Source: Butyrivibrio sp.
GTDB taxonomy: Bacteria; Bacillota; Clostridia; Lachnospirales; Lachnospiraceae
Direction: 5' to 3'
NCBI GenBank assembly: GCA_017535785.1
Contig: JAFXTN010000025.1
Location: forward strand, 83,361-147,360
DNA: 64,000 nt
A model generated the notes under the pieces. That model searched no databases, was not told where the DNA came from, and was given only the letters and a program-made list of their open reading frames with translations. The stretch's first letter is position 1. Every line of letters begins with the position of its first letter. Of this stretch, positions 15,983 to 24,334 are shown one piece after another. Made by a program: the position numbers and the translations under genes.

Positions 15983-16929
15983 TTGATAACTCCCTTCTGC
16001 CATCCGAGCACTTTGTCTTTGAATTTAAACAAAAGCGTGATGATGAAATTACACAAAACAGCCAAAAGAATGAGTCCTGCATATACATTGGCATACAGCA
16101 TCATGCTCTTTTGCCAGTTAAGATACCAGCCTATACCGGATTTGCATCCGAACATCTCAGCCGTTACGAGAGTTACAAAAGATCCTGTCGTCGCATAAAA
16201 AAATCCGAGGAAAACACTCGGAAGTGCAGCCGGAATTCCAACTTTAAATATTTTGCAGAGCTTGCCTGCTCCCAATGTGTCGGCAACTTCAAAATATGTC
16301 TGCTGCACATTTTGAATTCCGTTGCTCGTCATGACCGTGATCGGAAACCACACGGACAATGCGATCATAAATACCGCCGCCTGATATGATGTGCTAAAAA
16401 GTGAAAGTACAAGCGGTGACCATGATGTCGCGGGTATCGGTCCTATTATCTTGGTAAAAGGATTGACCCAATAAGCTATTTTTTTGTTAAAGCCGATCAG
16501 TATACCTGTTGTAAAACCAAGTATCGCACCTACCGCAAATCCAATGATAAGAAGCTTTCCGGATGAAAGAATACATTCAATGATCAGCGGAAGATCGTTT
16601 ACAAAAACTCCGAATACTCTGTCGAGCGACGGAAAAAACAAAACCGGCAAAAGCGAAAACTTACTGCAAACAAGATTTATTATCGTAAGAAGCAGTGCTC
16701 CTCCCGCAAAGAGCGGACCTTTTTCTTCCAGTTTGTCTGCCGCTTTTTTATTCAAAAAAGAATATCCGTAGAAAGCAACAAATATGACACCTACAATAAA
16801 AAGAAAATATGTAAAGTACGGTGCCTGCGCCTGTGGCTGAATAGTCGAATTCGGAATAAGAACCTGAATCAGGATCGCGAATATAAGCGAAGCGATCACA
16901 CTGAGCCGTTTAGTCTGTTTAAGTAGCAA
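15976..16929 (-). CDS. NitT/TauT-type ABC transporter permease (SsuC-like)
   Basis: A 317-residue membrane protein with about seven hydrophobic helices and the BPD_transp_1 EAA-like loop EVADTLGAGKLCKIFKVGIPAALPSVFLG. The N-terminal 90 residues carry two to three extra helices not found in the shortest SsuC proteins. The start is a TTG at 16929 with GAGGAGG nine bases upstream. An ATG closer to the same ribosome binding site is out of frame and stops after five codons. It is the first gene of the nitrogenase-like operon, following a leader hairpin at 16955-17000. Confidence 0.85.
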   Translation of the reverse strand: MLLKQTKRLSVIASLIFAILIQVLIPNSTIQPQAQAPYFTYFLFIVGVIFVAFYGYSFLNKKAADKLEEKGPLFAGGALLLTIINLVCSKFSLLPVLFFPSLDRVFGVFVNDLPLIIECILSSGKLLIIGFAVGAILGFTTGILIGFNKKIAYWVNPFTKIIGPIPATSWSPLVLSLFSTSYQAAVFMIALSVWFPITVMTSNGIQNVQQTYFEVADTLGAGKLCKIFKVGIPAALPSVFLGFFYATTGSFVTLVTAEMFGCKSGIGWYLNWQKSMMLYANVYAGLILLAVLCNFIITLLFKFKDKVLGWQKGVIKW

Positions 16930-16959
16930 TTTTCATAGCCTCCTCATGTTGTTATAAAA

Positions 16960-17003
16960 CAAAAACCAGAAGGGATTAATTCATCACCTCTGGTTTTCCA
17001 GTC
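16960..17003 (-). terminator. Leader hairpin ahead of the nitrogenase-like operon
   Basis: The minus strand reads AAAACCAGAGG, a 12-nt loop, CCCTTCTGGTTTTTGTTTT, which is an intrinsic-terminator shape with nine base pairs plus a U-rich tail. It sits 110 bases after the flavoprotein stop codon and about 30 bases before the permease start. The upstream part of the stem can alternatively pair as CTGG-AAAA-CCAG, so it might be an attenuator controlling the operon rather than only the flavoprotein terminator. I recognise no known riboswitch class in the 110 bases before it. Confidence 0.6.
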
Positions 17004-17113
17004 AGCTCTCTCTGATTTAAGTTAAGCAAAGCATAGCATATATCAGTAAAGCTGCATATTTAATAAATTTTATCAGCTGCAATCAGTAATACTTATCACT
17101 GCCGAAAGTATTC

Positions 17114-17743
17114 TTATTTTCCGTCAGGGAAGCTTGTAAATGCGCCGCTCTCAAGCGTAGGAAGTCCGTACTTCTCCTTAGCATCGCCGATAGCTTTTAT
17201 CATAAACGCCATGTTGCGGGCAAGATTTCTCATTGTCTGAAGGCCTTCCTTGTCCTTAAGAACATCTTCCGCCGTATGACCGTGCACCTGATTCCAATAT
17301 GTCGAAGAAGCAACAGGCATTCCGCTTATAGTAAAGTACTTATTAAGTACGTCAAAGGTCGCAGTATTGCCACCTCTTCTGCAGCTTGTAACAGCCGCTC
17401 CGACTTTCATCTGCTTGGAAAAATGTGAGCTAAAAAATAATCTGTCCAAGAACGAAAGAATTGTTCCGTTTGGTGAAGCGTAGTAAACAGGGCTTCCCAC
17501 GATAAGTCCGTCTGCCTCTTCAAACTTCCTTGCAACTTCATTTACAAGATCATCATCAAATACACATTTTCCTGTGTTTCCGCAAGAACCGCAGCATACG
17601 CAGCCTCTTACGGCCTTGTTGCCGACATGTATAAGCTCAGTATCTATTCCTTCTTCATTCAAAACCTTTATAACCTCAGCGAGCGCTGTCGCTGTGCAGC
17701 CGTTAGCCTTGGGGCTGCCGTTTAATAAAATAACCTTAGCCAT
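17114..17743 (-). CDS. Iron-sulfur flavoprotein / NADPH-dependent FMN reductase family
   Basis: A 209-residue flavodoxin-fold protein. The FMN phosphate loop is LLNGSPKANGCTATAL and the substrate/flavin loop is GSPVYYASPNGTILSFLDRL. A cluster of four Cys, GCVCCGSCGNTGKCVFDDD (about 47-65), is typical of iron-sulfur flavoproteins binding a 4Fe-4S cluster, or of the related reductases. It lies directly upstream, same strand, of the nitrogenase-like operon and could donate electrons to it, but a terminator-like hairpin separates them. A strong AGGAGG stands before the ATG. Divergent from rqcH, with 178 bp between. Confidence 0.85.
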   Translation of the reverse strand: MAKVILLNGSPKANGCTATALAEVIKVLNEEGIDTELIHVGNKAVRGCVCCGSCGNTGKCVFDDDLVNEVARKFEEADGLIVGSPVYYASPNGTILSFLDRLFFSSHFSKQMKVGAAVTSCRRGGNTATFDVLNKYFTISGMPVASSTYWNQVHGHTAEDVLKDKEGLQTMRNLARNMAFMIKAIGDAKEKYGLPTLESGAFTSFPDGK

Positions 17744-17921
17744 AATAAAAACCTCCTATCTTTTTAATGTTATTATTTTAAAAGGATCCGGTCAAAGCAA
17801 ATCTTGTCCCGATGATAATCATTTTTTGTTAAACGTTATAATATCTGTTCACTTTGACCTTTTACCTTTCGCAGAATATAATTAAACAGACTCTTTTTAA
17901 TAAACGGAGATATTGATAATT

Positions 17922-19700
17922 ATGGCATTTGACGGTATTACAATTGCAAATCTTACCAAAGATTTCAGCGACCGCTTAACAGGCGGCCGTATATATAAAA
18001 TTGCACAGACTGAGAGCGACGAGCTTCTTATCACAGTTAAGCTCTCCTACGAGAATATTGATAAATACAGCATTAAGCAGGCCAAGATCCTGATGTCTGC
18101 AGGCGCTTCTCTTCCCCTCATCTATGAGACAGACGAGACCAAGCCTTCACCAATGACCGCGCCCAATTTCTGCATGCTCCTTCGTAAGCACATCCAGAAC
18201 GGCCGCATCATCAGCATCACACAGCCGGGACTTGAAAGGATCATACGCTTTGAGATCGAGCACCTCGATGAAATGGGCGACCTTCGCCACAAAACTCTTC
18301 TCATCGAGATCATGGGTAAATACAGCAACATCATCTTTGTAGACGAGAACAACGTCATAATCGACAGCATCAAGCACATCCCCGCATCTGTAAGCTCAGT
18401 CCGCGAGGTTCTTCCCGGAAGAGAATACTTTATCCCTTCCCAGGAAAAAGAGAATCCGCTTGAAACAAACGCAGATGTCTTCTCGTCATGTGTTCTATCA
18501 AAAGGAATGCCTGTTTTTAAAGCAATCTACTCTGCTTACACAGGTCTTTCTCCCATCATTTCACAGGAAATCTGCCACAGAGCGGGAGTCGACGCAGATA
18601 AATCCGCGATCAGTCTTGAAACCAAAGAGGCGATCGCACTTTATAAATCTTTTGATGAGATTGTTCAGAATATTAAAGAAGGCTCTTTTACTCCCTGCAT
18701 CGCATATGAAAACGACACTCCCAAGGAGTACGCTTCAATTCCTCTGTCCATCTACGAGGACTCAGAAGGCGCCGAGCTTGTATATCCCGAGACCATCTCT
18801 TCTCTTATCATGCAGTATTATCTTGAGAAGAACATAGTCACAAGGATCCGACAGAAGTCGGTTGACCTTCGTAAGATCGTCCAGACCGCTCTTGAGCGTA
18901 ACGTTCGTAAATATGACCTTCAACTCAAGCAGATGAAGGATGCCGAGAAGAAAGATAAATACCGCGTTTACGGAGAGCTCCTAACTGTATACGGTTACAG
19001 CGCAGAGCCCGGTGCCGAGAAGATAACGGTCAATGACTATAACTCGGGAAAAGATGTGACTATAACACTCGACCCTACTCTTACTCCCGCTCAGAATGCA
19101 AAAAAATATTTTGATAAATACACCAAGCTCAAAAGAACCGCAGAGGCTCTCGAAGAGCAGATGAAGGAAACAAAAGAAGCGATCGATCAGCTTGAATCGG
19201 TTGAAACCGCTCTTGAGATCGCAAAAGAAGAAGCCGACCTTGTTCAGATAAAGCAGGAGCTCCAGCAGACAGGCTATATCAAGGCTCACTATCAGGGCAA
19301 GAACGCAAGAAAGGAAAAGGTTGTAAGTAAACCCTTCCACTACCTTTCAAGCGACGGCTTTGATATCTATGTAGGAAAAAATAATCTGCAGAACGATGAG
19401 CTCACTTTTAAGACCGCAAACGGCGGCGACTGGTGGTTCCACGCCAAGAAGATCCCCGGTTCTCACGTCGTTCTTCTTACCGGTGGAAAAGAGGTTCCGG
19501 ACAGGGCCTTCGAAGAAGCCGCAGCTCTTGCAGCTTACTACTCAAAAGGTAAGAATCAGGAGAAAGTCGAGATTGATTATCTAAAAAGAAAAGATGTCAA
19601 AAAGCCTAACGGCGCCAAGCCCGGCTTTGTAGTTTACTACACCAACTACTCTCTTGCCATCGCACCCGATATATCAAGCTTAAAGCTTATAAGTGAGTAA
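17922..19700 (+). CDS. rqcH: Rqc2 homologue RqcH (NFACT protein)
   Basis: A 592-residue NFACT protein, the bacterial Rqc2 homologue that binds obstructed 50S subunits and adds C-terminal alanine tails to stalled chains. Order: NFACT-N (1-200, MAFDGITIANLTKDFSDRLTGGRIYKI, NFCMLLRKHIQNGRI), two HhH-like middle region, a long coiled coil (about 290-430), and NFACT-R (PFHYLSSDGFDIYVGKNNLQNDELT, DWWFHAKKIPGSHV). The Asp-Arg pair important in B. subtilis RqcH appears as Glu-Arg here (GLERIIRF). The start was set at ATG 17922 because CGGAGA is 11 bases ahead; a TTG at 17913 is too close to it. Complete and single, ended by a bidirectional terminator. Confidence 0.9.
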   Translation: MAFDGITIANLTKDFSDRLTGGRIYKIAQTESDELLITVKLSYENIDKYSIKQAKILMSAGASLPLIYETDETKPSPMTAPNFCMLLRKHIQNGRIISITQPGLERIIRFEIEHLDEMGDLRHKTLLIEIMGKYSNIIFVDENNVIIDSIKHIPASVSSVREVLPGREYFIPSQEKENPLETNADVFSSCVLSKGMPVFKAIYSAYTGLSPIISQEICHRAGVDADKSAISLETKEAIALYKSFDEIVQNIKEGSFTPCIAYENDTPKEYASIPLSIYEDSEGAELVYPETISSLIMQYYLEKNIVTRIRQKSVDLRKIVQTALERNVRKYDLQLKQMKDAEKKDKYRVYGELLTVYGYSAEPGAEKITVNDYNSGKDVTITLDPTLTPAQNAKKYFDKYTKLKRTAEALEEQMKETKEAIDQLESVETALEIAKEEADLVQIKQELQQTGYIKAHYQGKNARKEKVVSKPFHYLSSDGFDIYVGKNNLQNDELTFKTANGGDWWFHAKKIPGSHVVLLTGGKEVPDRAFEEAAALAAYYSKGKNQEKVEIDYLKRKDVKKPNGAKPGFVVYYTNYSLAIAPDISSLKLISE

Positions 19701-19737
19701 AAAAAGAGGGACCGAAATAATCCGGTCCCTCAAATCT
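19701..19737. terminator. Bidirectional terminator between rqcH and a lipoprotein gene
   Basis: GAGGGACCG (19706-19714) and CGGTCCCTC (19723-19731) form a nine-pair GC-rich stem. On the minus strand it is followed by at least seven U, an excellent terminator for the lipoprotein gene; on the plus strand a weaker CAAATCTGTTTT follows, serving rqcH. The two genes are convergent. Confidence 0.9.
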
Positions 19738-19740
19738 GTT

Positions 19741-20415
19741 TTATTCAACTATATTAAAGTCTTTACTATAATCCTCAATTGTGATCTTATTTTCATTACT
19801 GTAACCATAAGGACGCTCAAAGCTACTTGACGCACTATATGGTTCACTACTGGTCAGATCATAAGGCATACTTGGAGTCCAATGAAAGACTGCCCAAGAA
19901 TATCCGCTTAATTCAATTCTATAATATTCATTGTCATCTTCTGATATCTTCTCAAAAGAAACTATCTCAGATTTCTCTTTTTCCTTAGTATAACTATCAG
20001 GCCAATCAACACCTTCGGTAATAGCTGTATAATGTGTCACTTCTTTTCCATCAAACACATAAAGATTCGCCGGCTTATAGTTTGTCTCCCAAACTCCGCC
20101 GATCTGCTCAAGTACCCACTGTTCTTCTTCCTCTGCGCTGCTAAATTCAGGAACCGAAATAGCTGTTGCTGCATTGTCAGCAGAAGCAGATTCACCGGAA
20201 ACAGCCTCTGTACTCTCATCACTACTTGCAGTATCAGCGCTATCCAATCCTTCGGAACCGCTTGCTTCTGCATCGGAAGCTACATCCACTTCCTCCGTTG
20301 AAGCTTCTACACTAACCTCCGCACCTGCGCTTGAAGCTGCTTCCCCACAGCCAGCAAGCATCATACTCGCAGCTACTAATGTTGCCGGTAACAATATTAA
20401 GTTTTTCCTCTTCAT
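19741..20415 (-). CDS. Lipoprotein of unknown function
   Basis: A 224-residue lipoprotein: signal peptide with lipobox LAGC (Cys23), then about 70 residues of acidic, Ser/Ala/Asp/Glu-rich low-complexity spacer (EASTEEVDVASDAEASGSEG and onward), and a globular C-terminal domain (about 100-224) with WVLEQIGGVWETNYKP, HYTAITEGVDWPDSY and SYTWAVFHW-like strands. The end domain could be a small lipocalin-like beta-barrel of the kind seen in Firmicutes lipoproteins, but I do not recognise it. It lies 28 bp after the MurJ/SpoVB-like gene and ends at a strong terminator. Confidence 0.75.
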   Translation of the reverse strand: MKRKNLILLPATLVAASMMLAGCGEAASSAGAEVSVEASTEEVDVASDAEASGSEGLDSADTASSDESTEAVSGESASADNAATAISVPEFSSAEEEEQWVLEQIGGVWETNYKPANLYVFDGKEVTHYTAITEGVDWPDSYTKEKEKSEIVSFEKISEDDNEYYRIELSGYSWAVFHWTPSMPYDLTSSEPYSASSSFERPYGYSNENKITIEDYSKDFNIVE

Positions 20416-20443
20416 TTCTCTTTCCTCTTTCCTTTTTCTTTTA

Positions 20444-22096
20444 TTACAGTATTCTAAGTTTTTTCAAGATCCTTGCAATCCCGGTCCCCTTCGGGAATCT
20501 CTTGATATCTTCCTCAGATGCTCCGCCTGATTTTATCAGCACAGCAAAATACACAAACATTGCTACCATAACAGCGATCATTGTCGCAAACAGATTACAG
20601 AAATATGCGCTTCCAATGAACAGCTTAAAGAGCTTTTCAAATATCATATGGATACAGAATGCCACTATTCCCATGACAAGTGCCGATATCACAGGAAGCA
20701 GATATGTCTTCCTAAAATCGTATTTGATGGGGATGTGCTTCTTCATGACAATATTATTTAGTATGCACATCATAAATGAATATATGATAGTAACTATACA
20801 AAGCGATATGTCATTCAGATTCGTATAGTAAAGAAGTAACGTAAGTATTCCTGTCTGCGGGATCAAGGAGATCGCAGCGTTTATAACAGGTGCATTTACA
20901 AGTCCAACACCCTGAAGTACCGCATTGGTAAGTGTAGATACCGAGTAAAATACGACTGTTATAGAAAGTATCATAAGCAGCAATGCTGCTCTTGGTATAG
21001 TATTACTTGGACGCGGGAACAGGATCATAGTTACAGGTCTTGCAAGCACTAATAATCCTACTGCCGCAGGTATGGAAATCATAAGGATGACTCTCATAAC
21101 CTTTGAAACCGTATTGCCCGCTTCTTCTTTTTTGCCCTGTGCAAAAGCAGTTGAAACCTCAGGGATCATCGCCATAGCGGCGGCACTTGAAAGCGCGATC
21201 GGAAGATTGGATATGACCATCGCTTCTCCCTTAAATATACCAAACAAGGATGTGATCGAATCTTCATCCATTCCCCTTAAATGTACAAGGACATAGTTAA
21301 ATATATTCGTATTCAGGAAACTGGATATATTATAAATCGCAGTGCTTAGGATGAACGGAGTGACAATAAGTAATATAAGCTTAAAAGCTTCTCCGTTACC
21401 GATATCCGGATGGATATCCCTGTCTATCCTCTTATATATTCCTTTTCTGTTTACGCGATAAACAAAGAGCATAAACAAAAGAGCTATCAAAACTCCCGAG
21501 CCTGTACCGAGAGCACTTCCTATAGCTCCGTACATCGCTCTTTTTGATTCTTCTTCAACGCTGATAAGATTTGTCAGAGTATATGCTCCGCCGATACTTA
21601 CCACGGCGTTAAATATCTGCTCAAGTATCTGTGAGATAGAGGTCGGGATCATATTCCTGTGAGCCTGAACATAACCTCTGAGCACTCCCAAAAATCCGAA
21701 AAAGAAAATCGTGGGAGCGAAAAATTTAAGTACTGTACCTGCCTGCTTAGGAATAGGAAGTACACTCGCTCCGAAAAACGCAAGCAAGCTTCCCACACCG
21801 CCGACGATCGTAACATAAATGAGCGCACATTTAAATATCCTGTGCGCATTCCTATATTCTTTTACAGCCAGCTTTCCGGAAATGATCTTAGACATAGCAG
21901 AAGGTATGCTATATGCGGAAATCAAAAGAACAATTGAATATACATCATAAGCCGCACTGTAATATCCATTACCCAAAGGACCGATAATGGCTGTAAGCGG
22001 ACTTCTGTATAACAGGCCGATAACCCTCGATAGCACTCCTGCTATCGCCAGAAAACCGACCTGTTTATATAAACCTTTTTTAGACTCAGAACTCAT
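20444..22096 (-). CDS. MurJ/SpoVB-type polysaccharide flippase (MOP superfamily)
   Basis: A 550-residue membrane protein with about 14 hydrophobic helices. The N-terminus KQVGFLAIAGVLSRVIGLLYRSPLTAIIGPLGNGYYSAAYDVYSI is the typical start of SpoVB/YtgP/MurJ-like flippases, which move lipid-linked cell-wall or exopolysaccharide precursors across the membrane. Other family motifs are GVLRGYVQAHRNMIPTSISQILEQ and LTNAVLQGVGLVNAPV. Whether it moves lipid II or another glycan precursor cannot be told. It is followed after 28 bp by a lipoprotein gene. The C-terminus is basic (FKRFP-like, RILKKLRIL), cytoplasmic. Confidence 0.85.
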   Translation of the reverse strand: MSSESKKGLYKQVGFLAIAGVLSRVIGLLYRSPLTAIIGPLGNGYYSAAYDVYSIVLLISAYSIPSAMSKIISGKLAVKEYRNAHRIFKCALIYVTIVGGVGSLLAFFGASVLPIPKQAGTVLKFFAPTIFFFGFLGVLRGYVQAHRNMIPTSISQILEQIFNAVVSIGGAYTLTNLISVEEESKRAMYGAIGSALGTGSGVLIALLFMLFVYRVNRKGIYKRIDRDIHPDIGNGEAFKLILLIVTPFILSTAIYNISSFLNTNIFNYVLVHLRGMDEDSITSLFGIFKGEAMVISNLPIALSSAAAMAMIPEVSTAFAQGKKEEAGNTVSKVMRVILMISIPAAVGLLVLARPVTMILFPRPSNTIPRAALLLMILSITVVFYSVSTLTNAVLQGVGLVNAPVINAAISLIPQTGILTLLLYYTNLNDISLCIVTIIYSFMMCILNNIVMKKHIPIKYDFRKTYLLPVISALVMGIVAFCIHMIFEKLFKLFIGSAYFCNLFATMIAVMVAMFVYFAVLIKSGGASEEDIKRFPKGTGIARILKKLRIL

Positions 22097-22224
22097 ATTT
22101 AAATAATGCCTTATCTTTTATAGTTTTCAGCTTTATTCAGTATAACACATATGCGTCGGAATTATCTTAAGACACCACATCATTCTAATATAAGCCAAAA
22201 ACGATTGCAAGGAACAAGCCCGTG

Positions 22225-23136
22225 TCAGCTTACCTTTGGAAGCTCCTTGCTTGTCCATGAAGCATCATTCGTATAGAAATTACTCTGCTTATAACCGTTT
22301 AACTGTAAATATATCCTTCCGTCAGTTGAAAGTATAGCAGTGTAACGTTCAGGCATATCTGAGAAATAACACTCTACATACTTACAAGTAATTCCGCTTT
22401 CCAAAGTTTTTTCCGATGATTCCAAAATGAAAGTTTCTGTACATTCAAGGAACGGATACTTATAAGCTTCATCTCCGATAAGCTCGCGGATAGAATCAAG
22501 CTCGTCCTGCGTATAAGTATCCAAATTATCATCACTCTTATAAACAGGCTCACCCTGAGTATATTTATTATTGGGCGTTACAGACATCCCCATGCTGCCA
22601 AGCCCGAAGTCGGAATTAACGTAAAGTGAACCATTCTCAAGATAAAAGACCATGTATCCTTCGTCACACATAGATTCTGCAACATCATCCTGATTACAGA
22701 TTGCCATATTAGGCGCCACGAAATGAGCCACACCTTCCATTTGTCCGGTGCGGTATCCATACAAGAAATCCCCTGTAAAACTAAATCCATCGCTTGTCTG
22801 GTCCGTGATATCAAAATTGCCCGAAACAGCATAAAGACAATCTGTTGCTTTCCACTCTCCTTCAAAATTGTCAGCATCTTCTACTTTAGTGATATTCTTG
22901 TATAAAGACTTCATGTCCAAGCCATATACATTATTCCAAGGATCATCCGCTAAAGACATTTCCTCAGATGCGTTTGAGACACCTGCATCGATCTCCCCTT
23001 TGATCGATACGAGCTCAGTAGCATTTTGAACACCTACATCCGCAGGCATGATACTGTCATCGGGATCTTCCCCACATCCCATAAGAAATACCCCTAGCAT
23101 CAATACCAATGCCGGTATTCCTATAACTTTTTTCAT
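22225..23136 (-). CDS. Lipoprotein of unknown function
   Basis: A 303-residue lipoprotein with signal peptide and lipobox LMGC (Cys21), an acidic linker, then a domain starting near residue 75 (YKNITKVEDADNFEGEWKATDCLY) that reads as a lipocalin-like barrel (FSFTGDFLYGYRTGQMEG, YMVFYLENGSLYVNSD) and a second similar part near the C-terminus (RYTAILSTDGRIYLQLNGYKQSNFY). I do not recognise a named family. Its style resembles the lipoprotein at 19741-20415. It is alone on its strand between the flippase and the sugar-esterase operon. Confidence 0.75.
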   Translation of the reverse strand: MKKVIGIPALVLMLGVFLMGCGEDPDDSIMPADVGVQNATELVSIKGEIDAGVSNASEEMSLADDPWNNVYGLDMKSLYKNITKVEDADNFEGEWKATDCLYAVSGNFDITDQTSDGFSFTGDFLYGYRTGQMEGVAHFVAPNMAICNQDDVAESMCDEGYMVFYLENGSLYVNSDFGLGSMGMSVTPNNKYTQGEPVYKSDDNLDTYTQDELDSIRELIGDEAYKYPFLECTETFILESSEKTLESGITCKYVECYFSDMPERYTAILSTDGRIYLQLNGYKQSNFYTNDASWTSKELPKVS

Positions 23137-23227
23137 TTTTACTCTCTCCTTATTTTCCTCTCCTTTTATAATTATTTAACATTTCATTAACATTCTAACA
23201 CATAATTTTTATAAAATCAAATTTGCA

Positions 23228-24334
23228 TCACTTTTTGAAAATCAGAGTGGCAAAATCTCTTATGCTCTTTCGCCATACATTCCAGTCATGAATACCTTCG
23301 TAAACATTCCTGATCTGCTTAATGTTCTTTGCTTCAAGGAGCTTATCGTCGTGTGCAAAGTTCTCCCAGAATAGGTCCTTATCTCCCATCGATCTAAAGA
23401 AAACATCAAAAAGAGAATTAAACTTCTCGCTATCCTCAAGTATCTCAAGGTGCTTGTTATCGCTTTTTCCTCTTCCGGGCATATCAAGCTCCGAGCCCTG
23501 AATGATATCTGTAACAAAACCACTGAATACACCAAGGCAGCTAAAAAGCTCCGGATGAGAAAATCCGATCAGTGAAGTCTGAAGCGATCCCATGGAAAGA
23601 CCTGCCATTCCTCTGAGCTCTTTGCAGCCTCCGACTCTAAATTTACTCTCCGCAAATGGAATGATATCTTTTATCAGATACTCTTCAAAGAGCTTAAAAT
23701 CAACAACTCTGTTTCCGTCTTTATCAAGAGTCTGTACCATTCCGTTGTTCATTACGATCACGAACGGTACGGCGTTTCCTTCCGCGATAAGGTTATCCAT
23801 GATGAAGTTAACCTTACCTGCTGCCGTCCATCCCATCTCATTCTCGCCGTGACCGTGCTGAAGATAAAGCACCGGATAAGTATCCGTGGACTCATCATAT
23901 CCGGGAGGCGTATAAACTACGCAGCTCTCCCACTCACCGGTAACAGATGAAGGGAAATACTCTTTTCTGACGCTTCCGTGAGGAACGTCCTTGATACCGT
24001 AAAAATCATCGTTCGTCTCCAGCTCAACATAGTTGTACGGCCTTGAATATCCGTATGATATCGGAAGCATAGGCGTAATGAGCTCCACTCCGTCTACTAT
24101 AAGCTGCACGTAGTTGATCGCGCCTTCCGCCGTATACGGAGTCTTCCAGATCCCATCCTCACCCTTTGTGCAAAGATGATCTTCCTCATTGTATCTGAAG
24201 TTTACTTCCAAAGCCTTCGGTGCTCTTATCTGAAGGAAGCATTTTCCCTTCTCAAATGTAACGCACTCCACCTGTCCCTCGTACGGAAGGACTCTGTCAA
24301 AAGCCAGTGCCTGAAACGATGTATTGTATCTCAT
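23228..24334 (-). CDS. Cytoplasmic alpha/beta-hydrolase esterase with N-terminal Ig-like domain
   Basis: A 368-residue esterase without a signal peptide. Residues 1-105 resemble the early-set/Ig-like module of enterochelin-esterase and GH10-linked esterases (VNFRYNEEDHLCTKGEDGIW). Residues 120-368 form a CE1/Fes-type hydrolase: VYTPPGYDESTDTYPVLYLQHGHGENE, the nucleophile elbow AGLSMGSLQTS, and the catalytic His in EGIHDWNVW. Such enzymes cut feruloyl, acetyl or similar esters on sugars. Its ATG overlaps the stop of the GH13 gene (ATGA). It is the last gene of the six-gene operon and shares the IHDWNxW motif with the other esterase, suggesting a shared substrate type. Confidence 0.8.
   Translation of the reverse strand: MRYNTSFQALAFDRVLPYEGQVECVTFEKGKCFLQIRAPKALEVNFRYNEEDHLCTKGEDGIWKTPYTAEGAINYVQLIVDGVELITPMLPISYGYSRPYNYVELETNDDFYGIKDVPHGSVRKEYFPSSVTGEWESCVVYTPPGYDESTDTYPVLYLQHGHGENEMGWTAAGKVNFIMDNLIAEGNAVPFVIVMNNGMVQTLDKDGNRVVDFKLFEEYLIKDIIPFAESKFRVGGCKELRGMAGLSMGSLQTSLIGFSHPELFSCLGVFSGFVTDIIQGSELDMPGRGKSDNKHLEILEDSEKFNSLFDVFFRSMGDKDLFWENFAHDDKLLEAKNIKQIRNVYEGIHDWNVWRKSIRDFATLIFKK

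Noticed and set aside
16955-17113. SAM (S-box) or other known riboswitch
   Set aside because: The AGAGAG and GGTGATGAA strings recall an S-box only superficially; the conserved core and P1 pairing are absent.
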